In this document: piece after piece, positions 1 through 11,439 of the stretch
Numbering within the stretch: position 1 is the first letter of the stretch
Layout of the letters: each line of letters opens with the position of its first letter
NCBI GenBank assembly: GCA_949130485.1
Contig: OX422199.1
Coordinates: 5,574,902 to 5,638,901 of the forward strand
Direction: 5' to 3'
Length of the DNA: 64,000 bases
Origin: Agelas oroides
Lineage: Eukaryota; Porifera; Demospongiae; Agelasida; Agelasidae
Notes under the pieces: generated by a model
Databases searched by the model: none
Told to the model about the DNA's origin: nothing
Seen by the model: only the letters and a program-made list of their open reading frames with translations
Made by a program: the position numbers and the translations under genes

Positions 1-456
1 TTTGTTAGCTCAATGTAACCTTGCCATTACTAAAATCCTAAAACTAGTCTTGCCTGCCAGACCATGGCTTCTCCCAGCACCAATAGGCTTACTGGCATGC
101 AGACTTGTCGTATCTGAAACTGCTTTTGCTTCTACACACACAACACTGTAGCACTATGAGGCAAGACTACTCCCATGCAAGACAAATCTAACCTCGTCAC
201 CAGAATTTGATGGTCTTGCAGGAGAGCCTGGAGACAAGGCTAGTTGATCAGTTAAGGACTGAGCTATCAAAGACGGGCCATAGTCTACTTGGAACTCGTG
301 CCACACAACCAACACTTCCAAATGGACCAACATCCACTACAACAGTACTGTATGTAGATTCTGTACCTCCACAGAGAGAAAGAGCTTGCCTCGACCTCCT
401 TTGGATATATGAGAGCGTTCAGTAGAACAGTTAGCCGTTTAGCACTGTCAGTTTTA
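1..456. other. No gene recognised
   Basis: I see no convincing coding signal, splice pattern or terminal repeat in this stretch. The short open frames have no recognisable motif. Confidence 0.5.
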
Positions 457-781
457 ATATAGAGCGATTGCACGTGACGTCATTACGTTCGAGATTACGA
501 AGGAAATCAGAAAACAGCCGCCATTTTGGTGCACAACGAGATAGGAGCTTCCATGGCGATCTTCACGAAATGAGTGATATACTTATAATGCTTCTAATAT
601 GTGTTGAATCGGACAAAATACCATTGCTACATAAGTTAAAACAGCTATATAAACGCTTACCTGTGGGTGTTTTAATCGATATCGCATATACTGCTAATAA
701 CATACTGTACAAGTTGTGCACCAAAATGGCGGTTCATTTCTAGTATACGGAATTGTGATCACGTGCTGAGAACGCTCTATT
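457..781. mobile_element. Small inverted-repeat element (MITE)
   Basis: The two ends are inverted copies. ATAGAGCG plus CACGTGA near 459-476 matches the complement of TCACGTG plus CGCTCTAT near 757-780. A second inner pair, GCCATTTTGGTGCACAAC (near 518-536), matches the complement of GTTGTGCACCAAAATGGC (near 713-730). No transposase frame and no clear target duplication are visible, so the superfamily is unknown. Confidence 0.6.
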
Positions 782-921
782 GCAAGACCGTATACAAGGA
801 TGTACGGGGTTAAAATAACGACTTATGAATAATTTATTAGCGACATTCTGTCTGCACTTTACGAGAACCTTTCCGCTACCCCGTCGCCGTGCGGGACTCG
901 TGCGATATGTTGCCGCGTATT

Positions 922-1323
922 TTAGTACATTTTTTCTTGACTACCTGAACCCTGGCGATATATATGTACGGATAGCCCATAGCTAAACTTACAAAGTATG
1001 TAAAAATCAAAAGGTTCCGTTCCGGCAGTTACGCGACTCAAAGAAAGTTCTAACTGGAAATGCTGTACTGAAAGATGCTCTGGCCACTGTGCATGCAGGG
1101 TGAAATGAAAGGCCGTAAAGTGATTTGAGTACCAAAACAATAGTAACTGACCTGGCTTGTATGCATCAGTTAGAACACACGTATGGCTGTCTCTCTTGAG
1201 TCTCTTCTCACCTAACATTGCAGCAAGTCTCTTACAGAAGATGTGGCGGTTCTTCCCATACCCCAGTTGATATGGCTGGTGGTGTAAAAAGTGAATGCTT
1301 TTCTTCTCTGATTCTGTGCTCAT
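922..1323 (-). CDS. Hypothetical open frame, possible first exon
   Basis: This is a 133-codon open frame with no family that I recognise. The first 57 codons are rich in charged residues (MSTESEKKSIHF at the start, KRLAAMLGEKRLKRD in the middle) and look more protein-like than the rest. A good splice donor, CCAG followed by GTCAGT, occurs at 1151-1152, so a real exon could be 1152-1323 with the remainder being intron. No partner exon was found to the left. The start codon context is weak (T at -3). It could equally be a chance frame. Confidence 0.25.
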   Translation of the reverse strand: MSTESEKKSIHFLHHQPYQLGYGKNRHIFCKRLAAMLGEKRLKRDSHTCVLTDAYKPGQLLLFWYSNHFTAFHFTLHAQWPEHLSVQHFQLELSLSRVTAGTEPFDFYILCKFSYGLSVHIYRQGSGSQEKMY

Positions 1324-1657
1324 ATAGAAATATCAAGTTCTCTTGTTCATGCAAGATATAGATACATTACACACACACAAGAAAAATCCAAGCTACTGTG
1401 ACTCGGACAGAAAGGAAGGGTACCTCTGCGCGCTTTGACCAGTAGAGCAGATAGCACCCTGGTAGGGTGAACAACTGTTGCATGCTCCCTGAGGTAAAAG
1501 TCACTCACACGGAGCCACGGATCCAGGGGAATCAGAGTTCCTAGGAGTGAGTGACTGGGGAGTCACTGACAAGGGGAGTCACTAACAAGGGAAGTCATTC
1601 ACTTTGAAACTGTGAGCAATCAAATTTTCTGGTGGCAATATTTTCTACAATAAACGT

Positions 1658-1750
1658 TTGCCTCGTTGCCAGGCCTCCCCCGTTTTTTGGTGTATTATAC
1701 TGAACGCAAACTGAAGAACTAAAAACAGGGGAGGCCTGGGAACAAGGCTA
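1658..1750. mobile_element. Foldback element, TAGCCTCG family (diverged)
   Basis: The arms GCCTCGTTGCCAGGCCTCCC (from 1660) and GGGGAGGCCTGGGAACAAGGC (up to 1748) are near-perfect inverted copies around a short spacer. The termini match the family seen repeatedly later in the window. A 9-bp target duplication is not clear here, which suggests an older copy. Confidence 0.65.
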
Positions 1751-1819
1751 AAAGCTACGCTTGGCGATAAACTGGAAATTCTGCTGCATGTTATCAGTTG
1801 GCGCAATCCGTTGTGAAGA

Positions 1820-2410
1820 TACCGTCATTATTCGAATAGAACGGTAGATCCCATCTAGCGGAAGAAATTCACAATTTTGTTAATCCAATTATGCGGATGG
1901 TAGCGGCACTAATTATTTCGAATGAGTCCAATTTAGCGGAAGAGCCGGCTAGCCCGTAGTAGTAAACACCACGAAACGTCCTTCAAAACAGCGAAGTCAT
2001 GGGCAGAATTAGTCTGTTTAGTGCACCAGGAAGCGTTCTTATTAAAACAAACACTTCTGAACTCACTGCATGCAGAGGCGTTGTAGTCAGCACCCAGACC
2101 TTGCTCTTATCAAAACAAGTACGGACAATTGTCGCTGGCAGACAGTGCGATGCTCAGACGATCGAATTTCTTGGAGCCTATATACTTCTGGGAAAGCCTA
2201 TGGTAATTTAGTACTGCAAGCAACCACCCCCTGGGGCGAAGAAGCTTCCGTGCATGGCCAGTGCTTTTCTTGGAAGATGTGCTCCATTACAGTGGTAGAT
2301 CTAATCCAGCGGAAGAAATTAGGTTCCTGGAAGTTTTTTGAATCCAATCTAGCGGAAACCAGATTTGAAATTATTTAATTTCCTACCGTTCTATTCGAAT
2401 AATGACGGTA
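1820..2410. mobile_element. TA-flanked DNA transposon remnant
   Basis: A perfect 29-bp inverted repeat lies at 1819-1847 and 2383-2411, beginning TACCGTCATTATTCG and ending with its complement. TA dinucleotides flank both ends, as in Tc1/mariner-type insertion. Inside, the motif AATCTAGCGGAAGAAAT recurs in variant form near 1853, 1930, 2299 and 2344, so the element has subterminal repeats. Only short open frames occur inside and none is recognisable as a transposase. Confidence 0.7.
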
Positions 2411-2820
2411 TAGGTTCTACGCTAGCAGAAAGGGTGGGATAGGGGGAGGTAGGTGGGTGCACCGCTCTGGCTGACAGTGCATGGCGGCTGTTGCAGCTGG
2501 TATATCTGAGAAAGGGCCTGGTCAGCACTGATGGCCTGTTCTTCTGCTTTCTTGTACAAACGAGCGTAGAAAAGGGTCCTTTCACCTTGTAGGGACTCCA
2601 TTTCTGGCTTTTTAGGCAGCTTTCAGTCTGAAGGAGCGTTCTCTGGTCAGATGGCCCTGACTATTGAACGCTCGGTAATGAGTGGGTGTGGTCAGGGTTA
2701 TGAATATGCAAAGCACTTCTGAAGGAAGCAGTGGATCAAGTTTCTCAGGCTAACTCCTGGCAGAAGTGGAAATACAGGTGAAAGAAAGAGGGACTAGTCT
2801 ACACAAGACCTTTACGGAAA

Positions 2821-3089
2821 TTAAGGTGGCAGGGAACCCTGCGTTTTCAAGGTCAACATACCTGGAATCCAAGCTCATAGAATTCTTTGTCTTTGTAAAC
2901 GTTTAGCGCACAGTCCGTTTTGGGAGTCTTCATCCGTTCACTGTCCGTAAAATTGGGGATTTTCCCCATTTCCTGTCGGCATTGCCATCCAATAATCAGT
3001 TTATAATTAAGTTAGTTAAGATGTGGCCTGGCGGAACCCCTCATGTGGTGGTCGGAACTTTGAAGATAAGCTTAGATCGACTTAAAAAA

Positions 3090-3122
<33 letters not shown>

Positions 3123-3870
3123 AAACAAAAAAAAAAAAAAAACAGGAGTTTTAGTAGAGTGCTGTAGTGTCAGTAGTTGTGAGTAGTGCGTAATGCCTGC
3201 TTGTGAAAGCTAGCTTGTGTCTAGAAGCAGCAAAAAGGCTACAGTGGCCAAGATTGAACTCACTGGGTAGGCCCAGGTCTTGCGATCGTATGCCAAGCCT
3301 AGTAGGTGACCGTGGCCTGGTGCTCCGAGTGCTGGGCTGGGCTTTAACTAGAATGCGCAATACATCGTTGGTAGTAGGCTGCAGTACACAAGAAAGCTCC
3401 AGAGGAGTTGCGTGTGGAACAGAACCGTGAGTTGTTTAGCGACATAAGGGGGAGAGGTGGGGCTAGTAATGCTTGCTTCCACTCGTAGCCCCTCCCGTAG
3501 ACAAGCTGTGAATTTTTTGAAATGTGCATTCATTTTGGTGCAGTCAAAGTTGTCCATTCAAAGAGTAGTGACAAACATGAGTCTAGCCTGACTTTGAGAG
3601 TAGCTCTGAACAAAAGCTGGCACAGATTGATTTGAGATACATTGGTGGATAGGACGCTACCTAGAGTGAGTGTGTAGATGCGTCCATCGAGTGGCAATTT
3701 TGGGTTCATGAATATATTAATGAGCCACTAAAACCCTTTTTAAAATTAGCCAAAGCAAGATTGCCCTAAAGCAAACCCTAACCCTGAAACTAGGAGTAAC
3801 CCTGGTCCTGACCATAACCCAAGTTTATGTTTTCGTTAACCTCCGCCAAAAGACTTCACCGCAACCTTAA
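2821..3870. mobile_element. TTAA-flanked non-autonomous transposon, copy 1
   Basis: The left end is TTAA followed by GGTGGCAGGGAA; the right end is a decayed complement followed by TTAA. The whole 1.05-kb body is repeated at 45781-46783, where both ends are intact (GGTGGCAGGGAA and TTCCCCGCCACC). TTAA duplication is typical of the piggyBac and Kolobok superfamilies. An internal A-rich tract occupies about 3085-3142. Short open frames near 3203-3430 are shared by both copies but resemble nothing known. Confidence 0.8.
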
Positions 3871-6145
3871 GATTGGGGTTTCATGACAGCAAACTGTCAA
3901 TGTTAATACTCGCCAGATTACTTGGCCTTCCTTCACAGAATTTTGTTATGGTACATACCTACATGTATGTATAAGTGCATGGGACTTTAACCTTGTTGAT
4001 TCACAGGTCGGGAGTTCAAGAGGACCGAAACCCGTGGTCATGCGAGGACTGGAAACGGTACTCCCCTGAAGACCAGTGCCACGGTTTTTTGAGCATATCT
4101 CCCCCAAAAGACAATAACTAACTACCCCGCCCATTTGAGCCATGAAATGGTGTGCATCAATGTAGATTTATGTTTCTGTATGCAAACTTTGTTATATAAA
4201 CTTTGTGCATTAGTCAAACATATCACAGGACCTACTTGCAGTTGGAGCAAAGCAGTGGTATAGCTAAAGTAAACGCAGTACAAATGTACTGCATGTATAC
4301 TTCTTGCAACTGCACGAGTGGTATGTATCCAGCCCAAGAACAAGAGTATGACCCTACTTGTTGAACTTTCGCTTTATTTTGATCTCTGTACACCAAATGT
4401 TGAATACCTCCTGATGCACAGGACCTGTTTTATAACCCATATATAGCAGATTTCATGCCAGTATTGATACAGCATCTAGTAGTAATACACTTGAAAATAA
4501 ATGTACATAATAACACGCAGCGATTGCTCAGGTAACATGCTATGTAGATCTATATAGCATGCTACCTGAGAAAGAGAAATAAGTCTGAAGGGTCAACATC
4601 ATAAATCAGAACAGTATTCTGTAATGGAGGCCACTTCCAAAAATGCAAGTGCAGTTTTGTGTATGGAGGTGAAGTAAGTGTTGTAGACAAGGTTAAAACC
4701 AGTATTTGTGCATAGCTCATGTACTGAATGGAGTACATGACTGTGACTGCAACGTTTTATTTGGGACTACCAGTACTAAGTTCACGGAACTGAAGTTGAT
4801 AAAACAAACCCATACTTGGACTGGTGTCCCTACAAAACATGAGACATTGGGAAGCTTTTGACCTACATGTGTATGCATGAAGTTACATATTGATGTTTCA
4901 ATATACAAAATTATTATTGATCTTTTGTGGAATTAAGACCACAGGCAATTGTAAACAAGTATAGTACAGATGCTATTGTACTAGGATGTAGATATCCCAA
5001 ATGGGCCTTATTGGGTGGTATAATGTTTAGTCTGGATAGCGTGGGCTAATTCAGGAGTGTCACCAGGGCAGCTCCTACCTAGCTGTGTAATAGTCTTTTT
5101 CACTACTGGCATGGTATGTAGCTTTTATTATTACTGCACATAGTATGTTACCCCCAGATAAAATGTAGCACTGGAAGAATCAAATTCTGCTGTTGTCAAC
5201 TAGAACAGACTTCTGTTATGGGTCCACTTGCACCAGTAGCATTCAGATCAAAATTTCAGAAACTCTGACTAACTTTCAATGCAGAGCAAGTGTTCAAGTA
5301 TAGTCTATTGTGTAATTATCTAATGTTGTTTCTATAGATCTGTGCATACTACATTTTGATATGCTTGCAGAACAGCGTATTGATGTATAAGATAGAAGAT
5401 TTTACCAATTCAATTCTGACATGGACAGAGTGTATTGATGCATTAGATCAATCCAATTCTGACGTGCATAGATCTTGTTAGATACACGTGCCATCATAAA
5501 AGCTTCCCAAAGCTTCACGTTTTGTCAAGAGCATCAATCCAACTGTTTTGTTTTCTATTCAATTGTATTTACAAGTGGTTCTTTAACACTGTAAACACAA
5601 GTTTGTAAATTTCACATAGATCTAATTGACAAACTTCTGCAGTCCCAAATGAAAGCGTACACCTCCTTGTAGGTACATAAACTTCCTGCCATGACTTCAT
5701 GTCATGTGTCATAGCAAAGGTCACATATGTATTTACATGCTTTGTGTGATGTAAACACACTATCTATTAGCTATGTGTGATGGAGTGAGATGTGAAACCA
5801 ATTACTTGAAGTTCAGAAACGTCATATCATACAAAGTGCTGAAATCTATACAAGGTATACAGATGCATACATCTGAACGGTACTGGCATATGTACATATG
5901 CACAAAGTGGTACATAGCCCTAAATAACTGACATGATAAACACATGCAGCAAAAGTGCAGTGCATTGTAAATTGTGATTCAAACTTGTAACAGCTATGTA
6001 AACAAGACACAGTGATCAAATTGTCACATAGCTGCTTGACGTGTAGCTACATGAAGTAGGTTTTAAATTGTGGAGTTAAGCATGTACTGCAAACAGATGA
6101 TTTGACTTTGGAAAAGTTCTGTAAAACACTATACATTTGGCTTGC
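3871..6145. other. Intergenic flank, partly duplicated downstream
   Basis: No gene was recognised. From about 4560 to 5700 the sequence has a diverged counterpart at about 11440-12420 in the same orientation. Examples are the ATCATAAATCAGAACAGTAT block near 4599 and 12027 and the GGTGTCC block near 4822 and 11531. It is therefore the 3' flank of the next gene and was duplicated with it. Confidence 0.6.
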
Positions 6146-9100
6146 TCAATTGTCAGTAAGCAGCGGTTCTCTCAGCTCTATCACAGTCACTGTAGGAGGT
6201 CGATGGGGCGGGGCATCAACAGCAGACTCCCCAGAACCTTCCACTGCCCCCCTCTCTCTCCTGACTTCTCTCTTGATTGTGTGTCTCTTGAAACACTGAT
6301 GTAGCTTTGTGGACTTGAGGTAAAGGTAGGTGTGGTAGAAGATGATGCAAATAAAAGTAATGAATGCAACTCCAATGCTTGTGCAAACTAAAGCTGTCTG
6401 TCTGTCACTCGAGTCTCCATTTGACGCATGCCTGTTGTAGACGGTCCAACCAGAGAGGATTAACAAGTTTAGAACAGAGGAAGTTTCTAGGATATTCAAA
6501 GCTTTGTTTTTATACACAATTCCTGTGATCCAAGTACAACTGAACAGAGTTGACAACACTGTGACAGTCAGGAGGTTGTTTACGTTTGGATCACCAAGAA
6601 CGTTCAAACCAAACCCCACAAGTAGGATACTGCGAACCACCAACATTAGACCAGTCCAAAATCGAAATCTGTCCTTATATGGTGCTTGGTATGCATCCAG
6701 CAGGGGCAAGAGTTTCATCTTTATCCACTTCAATGGCAAGTGTCTGGAGGCTTGTATGCAGGGTGCAAATAAGAGTAACAGCGTGAATGGAAGGAGGAAG
6801 AACACTGTGACAGCCAAGGCCATCAGGAACAAGGCTATGTGCTTTCCTTGTAGGAAAGGAACATTCCCATCATACAGCCAGACGGCTAGCGACCTACCAT
6901 CACCATAGTAGTTCTGTAGGTATGTGAATGAGAAGGCAGTAATGACAGTTCGTTGCAATTTGGCATAGGAAAGGAGAAACAGAGTAGCCAGCACCGAGAC
7001 AGCACTGGAACCCACCAACTTGACAACAGTGATGGAGCGCCTGCTCAAGTAGATGATGACTCCAACTATCATCCATATGTAAAATGGGAAGGCAAACTGC
7101 AGCCATGCCCGAGTGTAGGCATCCATGCCATGAAAGAAACATGTTTCGATTCCGAGATCCAAGTTCAGCCATGCTATGAAGATTGCAAGCACCTGTTGGA
7201 ATACTTTCAGAGCTGAAGTCTTTGGTGTCACAAAGAAGAAAGCCTGATTTACACGAACAATGTTGGCATAAAAGATGAGGCCATTGATTGTTCCCATGGA
7301 GACAGTGAGGTTGCAGATAATCAGGAACATCACTAGCATCAGACCAGCTAGAGCAAATGGAAGGAGAAGAGTGAGGTAGATGTGTGTACACACCAAACAC
7401 TGGGAAGTTCCAAACGCCAGACTGAGGTTACGCTTACATCTTCCACAGAGAAGGCCTGAATGCTCATATGCACACTGTTCATCTGAATGGTTAAGCTGCA
7501 GCCAAAGTGAAATGGGTTTGCAGTAGTCAAGTGGGCAGTTATCATGCAGTATGGTATTGGGGAGAGAGCTAATCCATATTGACTTGGTTCTTCGTACCAT
7601 TGGTGTTGCATTGGATATGTTGCAGAGTAGACCTCTTTCTTTCAGTAGTGGATTGCACTCACACTGTGCAGTGAGAGTGGTGAGTTGGAAGCCAGGGGGA
7701 CATGGGAGGAGGGTAACTCTAATTATAAATTTGTTTCTCTGAAAATCATAATATTGTACACCATCTATTCTTAACAGTATCAATTCTTGTTGTCTGTCAG
7801 AGAAGATATTGTATCTTAGGTGTGTACATGAAGACTTGGTTTCTTGAGTTTCTTGTAGCGGAGCAAAGTGGGCACCTCTAGATTTGTTTACCAATTCAGC
7901 ACGCACAATACCAGGGACAGACCCATTCCTCTGTCCATTTACTACTACAGGAACTTTGAACAGTTGTCCAGGGTATACCTCAACTATGTGTACTACTATA
8001 GCTTCAAGGAAGTTGTTCTTGATCAACGAAGTGTACCTATGCTTACACAAACCGAATGCAACAGGATTAGATGATACTTGTGATACAAGTGACAAGTTGT
8101 CTACAATTTTGAATAACTCGGTAAATACAGCACTGTTATATACAAATTGCCGACTGCTGGTATAAAGGTAACACTGATCAATGACTCCTCCATACACTGC
8201 ACTTCCTGCCTCATCAGCAGTGTTGTTCTCTAAGATAACCACAGCATCAATGAATGAATAAGAATAAGACAGATTCAGTAGTTGAAAGAAACATGGAGTA
8301 GTTGTCAATGTATTTTCATCTTTAACATAGATACCGCCTCCTCTCCTGGCATGATTGTTGGTGATGTGAACATGAGTGTAAGGCATTAGGTAAAACATAG
8401 AACGACCTGTTAGCTTTACGGCTCCACCATGTGTCCCATTGTTACCAGAGAAGATCACATGCCCTCCAAAATACAGTGTGCTGTCAAAAGCTTGCAGTGC
8501 AGTTTGCTTGTTCATTGCAAATGTGCAGTTGATAATTTGAAGATATTTTAATTGGTCAAAAGCTACAACACTGTAAGCATTACTGAGACTTGTGTTGGTT
8601 AATTGTTCAGGTTTCGTATTATTTATGAAGTTTGTCTCTTGGATCAACACTTCTAGCCTTAGTGTGCAGGGAAGCTCACCAGGTTTTCCTATTCTTATGC
8701 CACTTCCAGTTGGGCTTATATTCCTTTGAAATGAACAATTCTTAATAACAATCTGATATTTAATATTACTGTATCCATTATGTATCTCTATATTCATACC
8801 TCCTCCAAAATTGTCATCAAACTTTGAATCAAATATGTGTAGGACTGTCTGGTTAGTGGTAGGGTTCTGTGTTGCAGAGCCTCGTACACCATAAATGAAT
8901 TCAAATCCTGCTATATAAAATGAATAAAATCCTGGTGGTGTTTTGACTGGTGATCGTAAGTAATTTGCCAAGGAGCTTGTGGCATTAACAATAATATTTA
9001 TGCCAGAGTTTGGCGCTAGTTTAAACAAAAAATTTGCTCCTGCTTTTCCTATATTTCTTGTGCTGACAACATTGTACATAGAAAATATAATCTTGTAATA

Positions 9101-9877
9101 ATAATTAATGAACGTCAACCCACCTGAAGCTCTTGGTACAGTGTGCCCTTCTGAAATGTCTACACCATCACTGAATACACATGAGTCAATACTCATCATG
9201 TGAATGCTGTCAGTTTCCATGGTTACAGATTCAGATGTTTTCCGGTATTGGAGTTTCATATTTCCTCCCTCACATGACCCCAGACCATAGGAACAATTGG
9301 TTGAATTCAAGGTGTAGTAGTTGTTGAACATAAATGTTGAGTGAGATATGGATGAATTCCCCAGAATGTCTATACCAAAGACACCATATCCAGTGCTGTT
9401 TTCCACAGAGATGTCCAATAGCTTCAGTGAAGTGATATTTTGTAATCGTACTGCTACACTCGACAACTCCTTTTTATGTACAAACTGTACAGCTGGATAA
9501 CCACAATCAAGTATTGATAAATGTTTTACCTCCAAATTTATGATGTTAGAAAATGCCAGAACTGCTGGTTTTATGCATGTGATTTTTGCAGCATGTGAAC
9601 TGGAAACATTGTATCCAGTAAGAGTGAGGTTGATAACATTTTCAACGAGCAGCATCCCAGATTTATTAATCTCGTGCACACCATGCAGGAAGCTTATTGT
9701 GGTGTTGGATGTAAAGTACCATGTGATGTTCTCTAGATAGTGGGAGAGGGTGTGGCATGGAAGTGCAGAGCATGGAGTATCCTCATTGGGTGTTACAAAG
9801 TATTCGATCTGGATGGCATGGCCCAGGCTTAAGGTCAGGATTGTGACCAGGACAGCTACTACGTGCAGTGATTTCAT
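6146..9877 (-). CDS. Beta-helix ectodomain, multi-pass membrane protein (1243 aa)
   Basis: This is an intact single-exon frame. Residues 1-20 are a signal peptide (MKSLHVVAVLVTILTLSLG). The region to about 720 is an Asn-glycosylation-rich ectodomain. Its repeats such as FSGNNGTHGGAV, ITNNHARRGGGIYV and LENNTADEAGSAVYGG match the FxxN / GGA pattern of Pmp-like right-handed beta-helices. A Cys-rich segment (about 725-828) ends in GLLCGRCKRNLSLAFGTSQC. About ten hydrophobic segments follow (roughly 830-1185). The cytoplasmic tail ends REPLLTDN, a dileucine-like sorting motif. The start has A at -3. The 624-residue gene at 15910-17784 shares the Cys motif, the membrane core and the PLL tail. The role is unknown; a surface receptor or sensor is an inference. 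Ligand and signalling partner cannot be deduced. Confidence 0.88.
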   Translation of the reverse strand: MKSLHVVAVLVTILTLSLGHAIQIEYFVTPNEDTPCSALPCHTLSHYLENITWYFTSNTTISFLHGVHEINKSGMLLVENVINLTLTGYNVSSSHAAKITCIKPAVLAFSNIINLEVKHLSILDCGYPAVQFVHKKELSSVAVRLQNITSLKLLDISVENSTGYGVFGIDILGNSSISHSTFMFNNYYTLNSTNCSYGLGSCEGGNMKLQYRKTSESVTMETDSIHMMSIDSCVFSDGVDISEGHTVPRASGGLTFINYYYKIIFSMYNVVSTRNIGKAGANFLFKLAPNSGINIIVNATSSLANYLRSPVKTPPGFYSFYIAGFEFIYGVRGSATQNPTTNQTVLHIFDSKFDDNFGGGMNIEIHNGYSNIKYQIVIKNCSFQRNISPTGSGIRIGKPGELPCTLRLEVLIQETNFINNTKPEQLTNTSLSNAYSVVAFDQLKYLQIINCTFAMNKQTALQAFDSTLYFGGHVIFSGNNGTHGGAVKLTGRSMFYLMPYTHVHITNNHARRGGGIYVKDENTLTTTPCFFQLLNLSYSYSFIDAVVILENNTADEAGSAVYGGVIDQCYLYTSSRQFVYNSAVFTELFKIVDNLSLVSQVSSNPVAFGLCKHRYTSLIKNNFLEAIVVHIVEVYPGQLFKVPVVVNGQRNGSVPGIVRAELVNKSRGAHFAPLQETQETKSSCTHLRYNIFSDRQQELILLRIDGVQYYDFQRNKFIIRVTLLPCPPGFQLTTLTAQCECNPLLKERGLLCNISNATPMVRRTKSIWISSLPNTILHDNCPLDYCKPISLWLQLNHSDEQCAYEHSGLLCGRCKRNLSLAFGTSQCLVCTHIYLTLLLPFALAGLMLVMFLIICNLTVSMGTINGLIFYANIVRVNQAFFFVTPKTSALKVFQQVLAIFIAWLNLDLGIETCFFHGMDAYTRAWLQFAFPFYIWMIVGVIIYLSRRSITVVKLVGSSAVSVLATLFLLSYAKLQRTVITAFSFTYLQNYYGDGRSLAVWLYDGNVPFLQGKHIALFLMALAVTVFFLLPFTLLLLFAPCIQASRHLPLKWIKMKLLPLLDAYQAPYKDRFRFWTGLMLVVRSILLVGFGLNVLGDPNVNNLLTVTVLSTLFSCTWITGIVYKNKALNILETSSVLNLLILSGWTVYNRHASNGDSSDRQTALVCTSIGVAFITFICIIFYHTYLYLKSTKLHQCFKRHTIKREVRRERGAVEGSGESAVDAPPHRPPTVTVIELREPLLTDN

Positions 9878-10590
9878 TGTGCTGTGTGGCTACCTGTAGA
9901 TATTGGAGCAGGTATGCTAAATGACCATAGCCTCATTCCCAGACATGCATGCCTGTGGAGGTATAAGCATGCATGGTATGTGAATTCAAATGTGCACCTT
10001 GTTCCTTTTAGAGTGACACAGTTTACACAATACTGCTGCATCACCACTGAGCCTAGGTGCTGTGTAAAGTCATCCATTTTATTGGATGCTATTTACCCAC
10101 AACCATACATTTCCCAGTCATCTAAGTGTATGCATAAAATTCTGTGCTTGGAATTTTAAGGCTGCTAGTTAAGTAGTATGCTATAGAGTATAAATTATTC
10201 CTTTGTACATAATACAGTACCTGAAATAACATTGACTTACTGCTAAACTAGCAGTAACTGTTACATTTAGAGACACTCACCTTTACACAAGTGCAATGGA
10301 AAACAAGTGACTTATTGTGCTCAAAACCAGCCCGCACAGTATCTTCACATTACAATGTGTGTCTCTACATGCTTTTATATTTCTGCAGTGTCACCTACTG
10401 TGGACAAACTGTGTATTGTGTTGTTGTTTTTTTGCATGTGATCACGATTTGGGACTATCAAGGTTTGTCATTTTAGGAGGGTGGGAGCTACAGTGCGACA
10501 TTAGCAGTGGGAGCTTTCTATAGCTACTGCCTCTCTCTTCCTTCCTTGTCTTTCTTTTTGATTGTGTATTGTTTGAAATGTATACATGTA
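9878..10590. other. Upstream region of the beta-helix gene
   Basis: No gene was recognised. It should hold the promoter and 5' leader of the minus-strand gene ending its upstream side here. A partial TAGCCTCATTCCCAGAC-like terminus near 9927 may be a fragment of the foldback family. Confidence 0.4.
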
Positions 10591-11349
10591 TACCGTAGTG
10601 TCCCGCTAATACGCCCCCTTCGAAAATACGCCGCCCCCCCCTCTTTTCCGCCAAAGTTCCTGCACAGGGTAGTTTGACTCGTTATAACGCCCCCCCGGTG
10701 AGCGTCTTCTGGAACATCAAAACTACACGTGCTTACTATACGTTGCAAGTGCGTTCAGTAAGACTATAGTAGTCGGTGAATCTTTTGTAAGTTTTGTGGC
10801 TTTTAGAAAAGCCGGTTAGATGTTCCAAGTTTTAAGCTGCTAGTTTAGCAAACAGGTTTATCAGTCTGTCAAGGTGTTTTTGTTTCCCTCTGAAGATGTA
10901 CACGCACGGAACCACGAGTCCTTTCCCATCAACTCTTCTGTCACCATTGACGATGCAAGTCATCTCGCTGCCACTCTTGTGCAAGAAATACCAGCAGACT
11001 CTGGAAATTTCCCGTGGTACATGACCGACAGTGTTGCCGTTCTTGAGGACAGCTACAGCGAAGTCGTCGTGAATGTTATTGACCTCGCGTTGAACTGGCA
11101 GCTCTTCTCCGATGTAGGGAAACCACGCAGCTTTGTAAACGTGATGTCCGCGAACAGTACTCTCGATCCTGAAAGTCGTCGCCATAGTTAGTTGATAGTG
11201 AAAGGCATTGATTTCATAGGGGGGGGGGGGGGGCTTATAGTCGAGACTAATTGCATCCTCGAATATAAGCCCCCCCCCCCCCCCCCCCCCCACTTTAGGC
11301 GGGATGTAGTGTACAAAATTGGGGGGCGTATTAACGGGACACTACGGTA
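10591..11349. mobile_element. TA-flanked TIR element carrying a HIRAN gene
   Basis: The left end at 10593 reads CCGTAGTGTCCCGCTAATAC and continues into a C-rich run. The right end (complement, ending at 11347) is the same with one mismatch. TA occurs outside both ends. Internal poly-G (about 11219-11233) and poly-C (about 11270-11291) runs form another inverted pair around a short loop. The only coherent gene inside is the HIRAN frame on the minus strand. No transposase is visible, so it is non-autonomous or of an unrecognised class. Confidence 0.75.
10832..11185 (-). CDS. HIRAN-domain protein (117 aa) inside a TIR element
   Basis: The frame starts at MATTFRIEST with A at -3 and G at +4. A longer upstream frame exists but reads through a poly-C tract and is rejected as the start. 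The body fits a stand-alone HIRAN domain: GHHVYKAAWFPYIGEELPVQ, then REVNN, HDDFAVAV, GHVPREISRVCW and a C-terminal GKGLVVPCVYIF strand. HIRAN domains (HLTF/Rad5 family) bind 3' ends of DNA in fork-remodelling enzymes, but here no helicase is attached. The gene fills the interior of a TIR element (10591-11349), so it is probably element cargo. Its role in transposition, if any, is an inference. The frame is uninterrupted. Confidence 0.75.
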   Translation of the reverse strand: MATTFRIESTVRGHHVYKAAWFPYIGEELPVQREVNNIHDDFAVAVLKNGNTVGHVPREISRVCWYFLHKSGSEMTCIVNGDRRVDGKGLVVPCVYIFRGKQKHLDRLINLFAKLAA

Positions 11350-11439
11350 TATATATAGTGTAGCTGCATGTGTGTATGGAAGTGAAATGATTCTGAATAA
11401 AGATGAAGATTTAGTACTTGTGCATATTTCATGTATATT

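Noticed and set aside
3770-3830. CCCTAACCC-like stretches suggesting telomeric repeats
   Set aside because: They are few, imperfect and part of the 1-kb TTAA transposon, recurring at 46680-46735 in its second copy.
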